Source: Helochares maculicollis
Taxonomy: Eukaryota > Arthropoda > Insecta > Coleoptera > Hydrophilidae
Assembly (NCBI GenBank): GCA_033557835.1
Contig: JAWQRO010000087.1
Span: 1 to 59,858, forward strand
Length of the DNA: 59,858 nucleotides
Direction: 5' to 3'
Part shown: piece after piece, positions 1 through 11,750 of the stretch
Layout: every line of letters begins with the position of its first letter
Numbering within the stretch: the stretch's first letter is position 1
The notes under the pieces: generated by a model
The model's database searches: none
What the model saw: only the letters and a program-made list of their open reading frames with translations
Told to the model about the DNA's origin: nothing
Translations under genes and position numbers: made by a program

Positions 1-125
1 GAGTTGATGGTTTTTAGTGGGTATCCCAGTTCCAGAAAGAGCTGGCGAATCCCACACACCCCTTGGCCGTGAAGTCAAGGAAGCCTATAAAAGGTTTTCC
101 ACCAACTCCGAAGAAAAAAGAAAGG

Positions 126-188
126 TCAGTTCAAATCAGGTCAGGTCAGGTCAGCTTACGTCAGGTCGGGTCAGGTCAGGTCAGGTCA
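126..188. repeat. Short (TCAGG)n tract
   Basis: About ten copies of the pentamer TCAGG (read as AGGTC), interrupted by variant units near 155-160. TCAGG is the known telomeric repeat of many beetles such as Tribolium. Here it is short and followed by ordinary sequence, so it would be an interstitial tract or a chance microsatellite rather than a telomere end. The flanks (1-125 and 190-470) show no gene I can support. Confidence 0.7.
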
Positions 189-469
189 ATTCAGATCGCC
201 GTAGCAAATAGAAGTTGATCGAACTAACCGGTTTAATCAAACTAAAACGAATGAGGCTAGATTAAGCCAAGGTATGGCCAAGTCGAGCTAAATCTCGAGT
301 AAGCTCATTTCTGATCACTCAGGGCTCGTTTGATTTAAACAACTCTTGTCAAATTAAACCAAAATGACTTAGATAAAGTCAGGCCTAGCTTCATCAATTT
401 CAGCTGACTGAGATCATTTAGACTGAAGCGTGTGGTCTAGCGTTATCATGCATTAAGATGGGGGCCGAT

Positions 470-1000
470 GCAGGCTGCGCTGTTTAAAGTGTTTGGATCA
501 TTTCGTCCAGTTGGTTGCATTTGTGCTCGATTCATCGGGTTTCATGAACTCGTAATGGATCACATCTGCGCCAGACCGACATACACTCTTTGAGTGCGTT
601 TTGGTGTTTTGACCTTGTCCACTCACTGTGCTAAACTTTAGCGACTATCATATTCAATCTATTTCTCAGCACAAGTGACGGTTTGAGTCAGAAATAGATC
701 AGGTTTGTAACGAGAAAGTAAGCTTCGAAGTGCTTTTGTTCTTGTAAGGCCCACTCATCAACGTTTTCGTTTCACTGCTTTGAGTTAGATGAGTTAATAT
801 TGTTTGTTTGATAAAGCCAAACTTTCATAGGCACTCTGAGATGGACCCGACTCAACGGATGTATTTACCTCGTCATCGTTGACTTTTGAGTCTGGTTCAT
901 TTATGTAGTCAAAGTTACCTGTATGAAGTTTGGAGAACCAATTTGGTACTGTTTGTTGCGTGGTGACACTAGACCGAAATACAATATTAAATTTTAATAT
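470..1000 (-). mobile_element. Decayed mariner transposase remnant
   Basis: Read on the minus strand, 800-980 gives a stretch resembling the mariner N-terminal region (WFSKLHTGNFD, then KVNDDEVNTSVESGPSQSA), which aligns with the family pattern WFaKFrsGdFdl...GRPskvDdDelkalvE. Around 480-600 the same strand gives DVIHYEFMKP, resembling the mariner GVihyElLkPg block. Reading frames are broken, so this is a dead copy. It differs from the copies at 1540-4790 and represents another lineage. Confidence 0.6.
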
Positions 1001-1540
1001 AATAATTTTAAATATTAATATTTCGCGCGGGCTGCGATGCCGTAATGCCATGTAAGTACTTTATAATAGTGTCAATTTTGGGCAGTTCTATTTTCTACAG
1101 CATTTATTTTTTCAAAAGTGTTTGGTATTCTTCAGAGCTTACAATAAATTCTCTGCACTGGTAGCCTTCTAACAGAAAAGGGTATTGTCTAGTATCAACC
1201 CAATTTCAAATAATCGCCTGTTGGAGTAGGATATATTGTTAAATACAAATTTCAGCATTGACGACCTGATATTTGCTTGTTTCAAATCATGCCCCAAGTC
1301 GAGAGAATTCATTGCTTACATGCCAAAAAATTAAACCAGTTAATGTCATGTTGTTGTAATAAGATCTGGTAGCAATCTTGCCTGCAGCACCTTCGCGTTG
1401 AAACTCTACAATAGCATATTGCTAAGAGTTAATAAATTCCTTCGTTTTTCTGTGTTTATTTCCTCTGGGTGTGCAAAAGGAACATGTCTTAGTTTTTGTG
1501 GTACTAGGTTGTTCATGAAGCTTTCGGGACATAAAAAAGA
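1000..1540. other. Stretch without a recognised gene
   Basis: AT-rich sequence between two mariner remnants. An open frame at 1398-1685 overlaps the start of the next mariner and has no recognisable protein signature. Confidence 0.4.
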
Positions 1541-4500
1541 AGGAGCTGGTACTAGCCTAATTTTTTTATGTTGGTACACTCTTCATATGATCGTTTGTGA
1601 AGTTTCATTTCAATCTGTCAATTCATTCTTTGTTTACAAGCCATTTAGTACCAACGTATCGCAGCATTTTTTCAACGGAAAATGAAGTGATTGAATTTTT
1701 ATTTTTGGTAAGTTGAAAAGTAAAGGAAGTTTATGAACGAATGTTGAAAGTGTGTAAAGACTCTTCGCCTTCAATTATTACAGTGGAAAGATGGATTGCC
1801 TAATTTAAACGTGGTCGCACAACCATTGAAGGCGATCCACGTCAAGGACGTCCTAAAACAGCAACAACACCAGAAATCGTCGAAAAAATACAGGTTACCG
1901 TATTGGAAAATCGTCAAGTGATTGGAAGATAATTAGTAGAAGCCCTGTCATCTCATTGGGCAGTGTAAGCAATATTTTGCCTGAGCTATTGGGTTACAGG
2001 AAGCTGAGAACACAATGGGTACCGGATTCGCTAACAATGGAACAAAAGCACTTTCGAATGCGACTTACTCAGCAACATTTAGAGCGTCACAAAAGCATTT
2101 TGATAGCTAAAACCCATGAATTAAAGTTCGAATTTTTGGAGCACCCACCGTATTCACCAGATTTGGCCCCTAGCGATTTCCATCTGTTTCCAGACCTAAA
2201 AACAAACGTATGCGTAGAAAGCGTTTTTCATCAAAAATATGAGGACATAACAGACGTGGAAGCGTATTGTGCAGCTCTTCCAGATTCTCCTTGCAGGGAT
2301 GGAATTCATAAACTGGGATCTCGTTGGAGCGGAAGTGTATTGATGTTCAAGGGGTCTATACTGCATAATAAAGTGTATCACAAACTATAAAATTGTGATT
2401 TTTTATCGAACCGTAAAACTCATTGGACTATCTAGTATTTTTTTGATAGATCATCTCAGTGATGATCCTAATAGTGTATCTAAATCTATTTTTAGAATTA
2501 CTATATCTACCATCGATTGTTACAATGCAATGCATTATTTCGTTTTTATTCATAGACTACGTGCTGTGCACCGTAAAGGGTAATTACATTAGGGGGACCG
2601 GAAAGTTATGCCGTTTTCTTAAGTTAAATTCACACGACTACATTTTTAACAAATTTTTATTTCCGATCAACAATATATTCACCTTCGTTATCAACAACCG
2701 TTTGCCATCTAGTATACAAATGTGCTGTGCACCGTAAAGCGTTATTAGATAACTGATGATTATATGAGAAATGTAAGAAGAGTTGTGAAGCCAATTTTGT
2801 AGGTTGTTAACTATGGTAATGTACGAATGAGACTATCGTGCAGTGATGGAATCTTTGGAAGATTTAAAGGGCAATTTATGAACGAATGTTGAAAGTGTGT
2901 AAGGACTCTTCGCCTTCAATTAGTACAGTAGAAAAATGGGTTGTTGAAATTAAACGTGGTCGCACAAGCCTTGAAGACCATCCATGTCAAGGACGTCCAA
3001 AAACACCAACACCAGAAAACGTAGAAAAAATACAGGATATAGGATTGGAAAATCGTCAAGTGATTGGAATAGAAGTAGTAGAACACCTAGCATTTCATTA
3101 GGCAGTGCAAGCAATATTTTGACTGAGCTAGTGGGTTACAGGAAGCTGGGTGCACAATGGGTGCCGCATTAGCTAACAATGGAGCAAAAACACTTTCGAA
3201 TGCGACTTACTCAGCAACATTAAAGTGTCACAAAAGCAATTTGATAACTAAAACCCATGAATTAAAATTCGAATTGTTGGAGCATCCACCGTATTCACCA
3301 GATTTGGCCCCTAGCGATTTCCATCTGTTTCCAGACTTAAAACTATGTATGAGTGGGGAAAGCCTTTTTCATCAAGTGATGACGTCATAACAGATGTGGA
3401 AGCGTATTTGGCAGCCCTTCCAGATTTTCATTCCACGGATGGAATTCATAATCTGGGATCTCGTTGGAACGGAAGTGTATTAATGTTCAAGGAGGCTATA
3501 CTGAATTATAAAGTGTTTCAGAAACCTTAAATTGTGATTTTTATCGAACCGTAAAACTCATTAGACTACCTAGTATTTTTGTTGACAGATCATCCCAGTG
3601 ATAATCATAATAATTTATCTAAATCTATTTGCAGAATTACTACATGTACCATCGATTGTTACAATGCAATGCATTATTTCGTTTTTATTCGTAGATTACG
3701 TGCTGTGCACCGTAAAGCGTTGTTAGATAACTGATGATTACATGAGAAATGTAAGAAGAGTTGTGAAACCAATTTTGTAGATTGTTAACTGTAGGAATGT
3801 ACGAATGAGACTATCGTGCAGTGATTGAATTTTTGGAAAATTGAAAAGGCAATTTATAACCGAATGTTGAAAGTGTGTTAGGACTCTTCGCCTTCAATTA
3901 GTACAGTAGAAAGATGGGTTGCCCAATTTAAACGTGGTCGCACAAGCCTTGAAGACCATCCACGTCGAGGATGTCCAAAAACAACAACAACACCAGAAAA
4001 CGTAGACAAAATACAAGATATCGGATTGGAAAATCGTCAAGTCACTTGAAGAGAAGTAGTAGAAGCCCTGACATCTCATTGAGTAAAGTAAGCAATATTT
4101 TGACTGAGCTATTGGGATACAGGAAGCTGGGTACACAATGGGTGCCGCATTCGCTAATAATGGAGCAAAAACACTTTCGAATGCGACTTCCTCAGCAACA
4201 TTTAGAGCGACACAAGAGCATTTTGATAGCTAAAACCAATGAATTAATGCTCGAAGTCTTGGAGCATCCACCGTATTCACCAGATTTGGCCCCTAGCGAT
4301 TTGCATCAGTTTCAAGACCTAAAAAAACGTATGCGTGGAAAGCGTGTTTCATCAAATGATGAGGCCATAGCTGATGTGGAAGCGTATTTTGCAGCCCTTC
4401 CAGATTCTTATTGCAGGGATGGAATTCATAAACTGGGATCTCGTTGGAGCGGAAGTATATTGATGTTCAGGGGACTATACCGAATAATAAAGTGTATCAC

Positions 4501-4790
4501 AAGCCATAAAATTGTGATTTTTTATCGAACCATAAAATTCATTGGACTACCTTGTATTTTGACAGATAATCCCAGTGATAATCATAATAGTGTATCTAAA
4601 TCTATTTGCAGAATTACTATATCTACCATCGATTGTTACAATGCAATGCATTATTTCGTTTTTATTCGTAGACTACGTGCTGTGCACCGTAAAGCGTTAT
4701 TACATAACTGATAGTTATATGAGAAATGTAAGAAGAGTTGTGAAGCCAATTTTGTAGGTTGTTAACTGCATAAATGTACCTATTGTTTCA
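1540..4790 (+). mobile_element. Head-to-tail array of three damaged mariner copies
   Basis: Three related transposase remnants lie in tandem on the plus strand. The anchor motif encoding PPYSPDLAPSDFH (the mariner block before the last catalytic Asp of the DD34D triad) occurs near 2150, 3290 and 4270. The unit is thus about 1.14 kb then 0.98 kb. Each has an N-terminal fragment (FKRGRTS/LED, 'KVCKDSSPS'), a central part with EQKHFRMRL, and a shared non-coding tail ending in TTGTAGGTTGTTAAC. All copies have frame breaks; the longest open piece is about 246 codons at 3971-4711. The first copy carries a partly duplicated tail at 2590-2720. No terminal inverted repeats separate the copies, so the array grew by unequal exchange or replication slippage rather than repeated insertion (inference). 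Confidence 0.8.
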
Positions 4791-6440
4791 AGATGGCATA
4801 AGGAAACAATTTGGGTCTATAACTAATTTTATGTGTTAATAAATAAATATCGTGGCATGGTTTTGTTGTCTTCAGATATGCTGACTAAATTTATCTGTAA
4901 TCTGACAATCTAACAATCTAACAATTTTTCTTTTCCTTTATTCCTTTTGGCCAGAGAGCCCCAAAATATAGGTGAGCGGGTCACCATTACAGTCAACTAT
5001 TACCCTTTGGACTGGACCAAAACGCTCAGATCAGATTGAGCCGCAACGATGCAGTTTGACTGAAGATAGGCCGCAAAAAGTATGTCGACCCAGTGCAAAT
5101 GCACTTTCGGCGGGCGAAGCCATTGAATTTCGTCCTTTGTTTCAAATGTAAAACCGATAAAACGCTCATTGTTGAATTTTATTCAAATTAAATTATCTCA
5201 TTGTGTGCCATTACCGCAGCCGCTACAGCACACCACATGCACTCGCTCTTTGTAAGACGATATCGCTTTGTTTTCTCATCCTGTCGAATAAAAAAATCAC
5301 GTACCTACTCACTTCCTTTATTGCAGCAACACTTTATCTTCCCGGCCAACGCTGATAACGCTGCTTCAAATTATTCATTAATTGTACAGCGCGAGCACTA
5401 ATACGTGTTTGGCAAAGCAACACCCTTTGTTTTTTGTTTACTTATAATGTATATTTAGCTTTTTGCAACATGTGTTTTGCCGTTATGCACTAAGGCCATT
5501 TTATTTTATAAAAAGCAGCCAGTTGCAGACGACACGAGTTAACATTGTAATATTAATTAATTAACCACAATAACTGCTAATAATTACTAATTTAATGACA
5601 TGGACTGCACGTCCGGGTTGATATCGCCTTATTTTATTTGAGGACGGATCGACTTCGCTCCGCTCGGAAAAACAATTCTGGAGCTTGTCTCAATTAGAGC
5701 TTTTTTAATTTATAGGTTTCATTAAAATCGGTATAAAAATGAGTGCCAATCGTTAGCGAGGCATTGGTTTGACATTAAGTTGTTAGTAGGCCATTAAATT
5801 GTTAGTACAATTGTAACTTGTTAAAATAACATTAAATTAACAGCAATCCTAATTTATGGGAAATTCAAACGAAAGCAAGTCCGTAAAAACTCGCAGGATC
5901 ATTTAAAAACTACAACTATTGGTATAACATCACCGTATTAGAATGATGCAGCAATTCACTCATTTTAATACGTTTCTTGCGGACAGGGTAGGATGAGGCA
6001 AAAATCAAGTACGCGTGAGACAGCCCCCAACCAACCCCGAACGAAGCAAAGCCCAAGCGTGAATGGAATGTCTGAGCAAGTAAGAACTAAACGGACTTAC
6101 TTGTAAAAAAATATTTCGGTATAAGTGACGATGCTATAGGTGAATCTCTCGTGCCATTTCAAATTTGCCGCCTTTTTGTCTCCCATATCTGTAGAAATTC
6201 TAACCAATAACCCAGGCGTTGCTTCAAAAACAGTTGAGTTCGGTCGATTCACTGGTAAGTCATAGTTGCATACAATTCTTCTTTTATTCGATCAGCCGTC
6301 GCGAGCGCGATGCCTTGCCTGACTGCGTCCCACCGCGACGAACGATGAATCGCAACTGATTCTAAACATTAACCTTTAATCCATTATGCGCATACACACG
6401 TTGAAACACTTTATTTTAAATTCTTATCTCTTCTTCCACA
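4790..6440. other. Stretch without a recognised gene
   Basis: No repeat period or coding frame I can support. Short open frames (for example 5201-5401) lack protein-family features. Confidence 0.4.
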
Positions 6441-7060
6441 CAAATTGCTTATATTATAACCGAGCAGGTAGCTGAAAACGCAGGCGACGCCGGCGTCCCT
6501 TTCCTTTAAATCAGCCGTTCCGGTTCCTACGTCCCGAGTCCACGTTGCTCTTTATGTCGCTAGACGTGCGTATTTTTAACTCGACACCCGCTCGTTGTCT
6601 GTTTGTATTTACATATTATTTAGAGCGAACGCAACGAAAAGACGACGCGGCGGTTCGATCGAAACACAAAATTATACTGACTGCGAAATGAACCGCATAT
6701 TCGAACAAAACAAGCCCATTTTTAAAAGCACGGACGGACCTTCGAATTCAAATGTTTTGCACGGCGCGCGTTTTGCTTGCCCCCACTGCTCGGTTTTTCC
6801 GGATCCTTTTTTGTTTCATTAGGTAGAGTTCGTTGCATCTGCTTCGACGCCGCCGCCGATGGACGCCACATTGATTTGCGGGGGCAAGAGCTTTCGCTCT
6901 TGCTCGCGAGGCATGGAGCTGCCGCCTGGTGCTTTTAGTGTCAAGCGCAGGGGCACAATAAGACTAACCGTTGATAATCGTCTGCGGTCTATCTCACGGG
7001 TAGCATCAATAAATCGAGTTGGAGTCTTCTCACGGTGGATCGTCGATACCTTTTTATAGA
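6440..7060. other. CpG-richer segment with a possible minus-strand mini-ORF
   Basis: This segment is visibly richer in CG dinucleotides than its surroundings. On the minus strand an ATG at 6912-6914 opens a 31-codon frame (MPREQERKLLPPQINVASIG..., with a GGG run) ending at 6819. It looks more protein-like than neighbouring frames but there is no family match. It could be a 5' exon or promoter-proximal region of an unseen gene, or nothing. Confidence 0.25.
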
Positions 7061-10000
7061 TTACGAAAGCCATTGGTGGTACTACACTTGGAATTTATCC
7101 CTTATTCTCGGTGCTAACGACTCATTTTTAAGAAATTCCATGCTTATATGTGGAAGTAGCAACCTCAGAAATTCTCCTCTTATTTCTAAAGAATCGCAAG
7201 GCCATGCCGTGGAATCTTCTCAGTACTGTACTCCTTTGCTGTAGATTACAAACTCCCTCCCAAGTACAAAACTCAGAGTACCACTACACATGCTTGCGAC
7301 TTACAACTCACTTTTAAGTACATCCAAGTTAAGGTTCTGTGGGGCCACAAATCTTGCGGACTCACCTGCTTGCCTCGTGGAAGCATCTCCAGCTGGAGGG
7401 GTACTACTTTGCTATAGATTAAGGAAGAACAAAGCTTGGGCGTTCACCAGTCATTCTCGTGGCTTTTAATTACATTTTTTAGTATTTCTAGGCTCAAGCT
7501 TAGTCCAACATAAAACTTCCAGGTTCGTACCTTATTGTCCAAAAACATTACGTGGTCACGTCAAAGAATCTTATCACAGGATCGTAATTCTACTTATTTA
7601 TCGATAAAAGAAACCCTCATTTCTAAGTATACCCAGGCTAAGATCCTGTGGAACCACTCAATTTGCAATCTCATTTACTTTCCAACAATCTAAGGCTATG
7701 TGTAGTCATCTCAAGCTAGATCGGTACTACTTTGCTATAGATTAAGGAATCCGTTGTACACACAAAACTTCTTGGAGGTTTTTAACACATGTTTAAGACG
7801 TCCTAGGCTCAAGCTTAGCCCAAATATGAAGCTTGCAGGTAGATATCTTATTTTCGGAAAATATTGCATGGTCACGTTAAAGAATCTTATCGCAGGATCA
7901 TAATGCTACTTGTGTATCGATAAAAGAAACCCTCATTTCTAAGTATACCCAGGCTAAGGTTTTGTGAAGCCAATTTGCAATCTCATTTACTTTCAAACAA
8001 TCTTAAGGCTATATGGAGTCATCTCAAGCTAGATAGGTACTACTTTGCTATAGATTAAGGAATCCTTTGTACACACAAAACTTCTTGGAGGTTTTTAACA
8101 CATGCTTAAAAAGTTGTAGGCTTAAGCCTAGCCCAAATATGCAGCTTGCAAGTTGATATCTTATTTTCGGAAAATATTGCATGGTCACGTTCAAGAATCT
8201 TATCACAGGATCATAATGCTACTTGTGTATCCATAAAAGAAACCCTCATTTCTAAGTATACCCAGGCTAAGATCCTGTGGAACCACTCAATTTGCAATCT
8301 CATTTACTTTCCAACAATCTAAGTCTATGTGCAGTCATCTCAAGCTGGATAGGTACTACTTTGCTATAGATTAAGGAAACCTTTGTACACACAAAACTTC
8401 TTGGAGGTTTTTAACACATGCTTAAGAAGTTCTAGGCTCAAGCCTAGCCCAAATATGCAGCTTGCAGGTTGATATCTTATTTTCAGAAAATATTGCATGG
8501 TCACGTTCAAGAATCTTATCACAGGATCATAATTCTACTTGTATATCGATAAAAGAAACCTTCATTTCTAAGTATACCCAGGCTAAAATACTGTGGAACC
8601 ACTCAATTTGCAATCTCATTTACTTTCCAACAATCTTAAGGCTATATCTAGTCATCTCAAGCTAGATCGGTACTACTTTGCTATAGATTAAGGAAGTCTT
8701 TGTACACACAAAACTTCTTGGAGGTTTTTAACACATGCTTAAGAAGTTCTAGGTTCAAGCCTAGCCCAAATATAAAGCTTGCAGGTTGATATCTTATTTT
8801 CGGAAAATATTGCATGGTCACGTTCAAGAATTTCATCACAGGATTATAATGCTACTTGTTTATCGATAAAAGAAACCCTCATTTCTAAGTATACCCAGGC
8901 TAAGATCCTGTGTAATAACTCAATTTGTAATCTCATTTACTTTCCAACAATCATAATCTATGTGTAGTCATCTCAAGCTAGACCGGTACTACTTTGCTAT
9001 AGATTAAGGAATCCTTTGTACACACAAAACTTCTTGGAGGTTTTTAACACATGTTTAAGAAGTTCTAGGGTCAAGCCTTGCCCAAATATGAAGCTTGCAG
9101 GTTGATATCTTATTTTCGGAAAATATTGCATGGTCACGTTAAAGAATCTTATCACAGGATCATAATGCTACTTGTTTATCGATTAAAGAAACTCTCATTT
9201 CTAAGTATACCCAGACTAAGGTTTTGTGGAGCCAATTTGCAATCTCATTTACTTTCAAACAATCTTAAGGCTATTTGCAGTCATCTCAATCTAGATAGGT
9301 ACTACTTTGCGATAGATTAAGGCAACCTTTGTACACACAAATCTTCTTGGAGGTTTTTAACGCACGTTTAAGACGTTCTAGGCTCAAACTTAGCCCAAAC
9401 ATAAAGCTTGCAGGTTGGTATTTTCGGAAAATATTTTATGGTCACGTTATAGAATCTTGTCAAAGTAATAGTACCTGTAGATAAAGAAGCCCATGGAAAT
9501 TCACTACTAGATTATTCGCAAAATCGCGTATGAGCTAAGCCCTTGAACCTATATAGCTTAAAGGCTCCCTCCCCTCATTCTTGGGGGCTTGCAACTCATT
9601 TTGATGAATTTCCAGACTGAAGAGACATAAACCTTACGAATTCAGCTCTCACCTTCAAAATATTGTTACATCGACTAAAATTACTGAGTTCACCACTTTT
9701 CTAAAAACAAATGCAAAACTACGGTTTGGTATCTCAAAGTATAGCTTAATCTCAAAGTATAGCTTAATCTCAAAGTATAGCTTAATCTCCAAGTATAGCA
9801 TAATCTCAAAATATAGTTTCAATCTATCACAAGGTGGTGCTACCTTATTATAGATTACGGAAGGCCTTAGTTCCCAAGATTTGGTAGCCTAAGCCTTATT
9901 TTGAGGAACTAGCAGCTCTTTTTTAAAAAGGTTTTTGCTGAAGTACTGCGGAGGCATGAAGCTTGCGAGTGCACCTCTTGTTTTTAAAAATCCACGACGT

Positions 10001-10870
10001 TGGCATATTCTCGAATGGAGCGGTACTACCTTATTTATAAAAATATTGGTCGCTCAAAACTTAAGTGTTCACCTCTTATTCTAGGAAGCTTGCAACTCAT
10101 GTTTCAAGAATTTCCTTGCTAGTACTTTGTGGTCATATCAGTTGCGGATTCATTTCTTATCTTAATTATACAATTGCGCCGCAGAAACTTCTCAAAAGGG
10201 GGTCTTACTGCCTCATTATAGATTAGGCTTTGTAAGGAGGTAAAAGAGCAGCACTCATATTTATTTTTTTAAATTTCCAGACCAATTTGAGGCACAAAAC
10301 CTCAAAAGTCGCAAAACCGCGTTGTGAAATCTCTTCAAAGTGAAGCGGTACTACTTTGCCGTACATTTAGGGAGAACTTGCACGTACACAACTTGGGAGG
10401 TCACCTCTCATTATTGGAAATTTGCAACTCATTTTTAAATATTTCTATTCCAAGGTTTTATGGAGTCATAAAACATGCAGATTGGCTTTTTATTATCAAA
10501 AAAACTCCTCAGACTACGTCATGGAATTCCATCAAAACGAAGCCGTACTATTTTATTATAGATTACAGAAGCTCTGAAATGAGCAACACTTGACGGTTCG
10601 ACGTACATTCTTGGGTGTTTACTCCTCAAATATAAGACTTTCCTTTCTCAGGTTTGGTGGGGTCATATAATTTGGGAGCTCAAACATTCGCTATCTCATG
10701 GTCGGGAAATCTTCTGAAAATAGATCCTTGTTTTAGACTTATAAAGTCTTTGGACACACAAAGGTTGAGGATTGACTTTATCCTTGAGCCCAGTAGCTCA
10801 TGCAAAAATGTCCAGTACTCACATTATTTTATGTAGCAAGAAGCCATACAAACAAGTATTATATGCGATG
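7060..10870 (+). repeat. ~316-bp satellite array with decayed flanks
   Basis: The phrase TATAGATTAAGG recurs, with its GATTAAGG at 7417, 7740, 8053, 8369, 8686, 9002 and 9315, giving periods of 323, 313, 316, 317, 316 and 313. Core units (about 7500-9420) also share 'GCATGGTCACGTT', 'AAGTATACCCAGGCTAAG' and 'ACACAAAACTTCTTGGAGG'. Farther out, related but diverged phrases (GGTACTACTTTGC/TATAGATTA variants near 7230, 9850, 10350 and 10560) show that the array once covered the whole interval. No coding function; open frames inside are by-products of the repeat. Confidence 0.85.
9731..9820 (+). repeat. 18-bp minisatellite, five copies
   Basis: Unit ATCTCAAAGTATAGCTTA starts at 9731, 9749, 9767, 9785 and 9803. 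The first three are identical and the last two are diverged. It lies within the decayed right side of the 316-bp satellite. Confidence 0.9.
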
Positions 10871-11750
10871 ATTGCTCAACGACAATAAAAGATAATTATC
10901 GTAAAAGTAATTGGCTCTCTGAAAGATGTGCATCAATTTAATGGGACGAAATTTTTTCTTGATCGACTAAAAATATCTGGATGCTCACCGAAGCGGGAAT
11001 AATTGTTTAAAATTCACGTTTCCTCATCATCATATATATGGAAGCTTTTGTGTCCACGACTCATTAGCACATACTTAACAGAGGCCGTACTTATATTTAT
11101 CGTATGTGAAAACGTTCACGTTTCTCTTTGTTTCCCGTTCCCATGGTTGTCAGATTTTTTTTCGTTCGGTACGAATTCTTAAGAAAATAGAGCTTTCAAT
11201 TTCAATGTTTAATATCCATTTGGTAGTCAAAAATAGAAAGGTGCTGAATGCCTGGCTGTGGGATATTGAGAATGCATCGTACCACATCCTAATTTGTCAT
11301 TATCTCAGTACTAATGTTACTTTGTTTCGGTAGTACTCTACTTATGAAAGTAATAAATAAACGATATATACTAATCATTTTACCAATTATATTCCTCAGC
11401 AAATTGGAAACCTTTTTACAATAATGCAATAGCGAGTAACAGCACGTATATGTTAAGGGAATTGAGTAATAGTGATAATTAAATAGTCTATATTAATGAA
11501 ATATAGAAATAGATCCAAGTGGTGCATAACGCTCATTTTTATTTGAAATTTAAAGTATTAAGATTCTTGATTCGTTCTCGACTCTAACTTTTTGACTGTC
11601 TAAATTTTTAACGTAAATCTTTTTTCACATTTTAATTATTTCCACAAACTCTAACACTTTTTGCCGAGCGAAGCGAGCAAAACGCTTAGTTTCTGAATGC
11701 TAGCAGTTGTCGTTTATATATTCCCCTGTTACTATGCGAATTATAGTTAT
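10870..11750. other. Stretch without a recognised gene
   Basis: AT-rich spacer between two satellite arrays. An open frame at 11106-11333 has no recognisable features. Confidence 0.4.

Noticed and set aside
8462..9320. Several similar open frames of 60-80 codons
   Set aside because: They repeat with the 316-bp satellite period and have no independent start context or family match.
7060..10870. CRISPR-like array
   Set aside because: Units are ~316 bp with no short repeat/unique spacer pattern, and the organism is eukaryotic.
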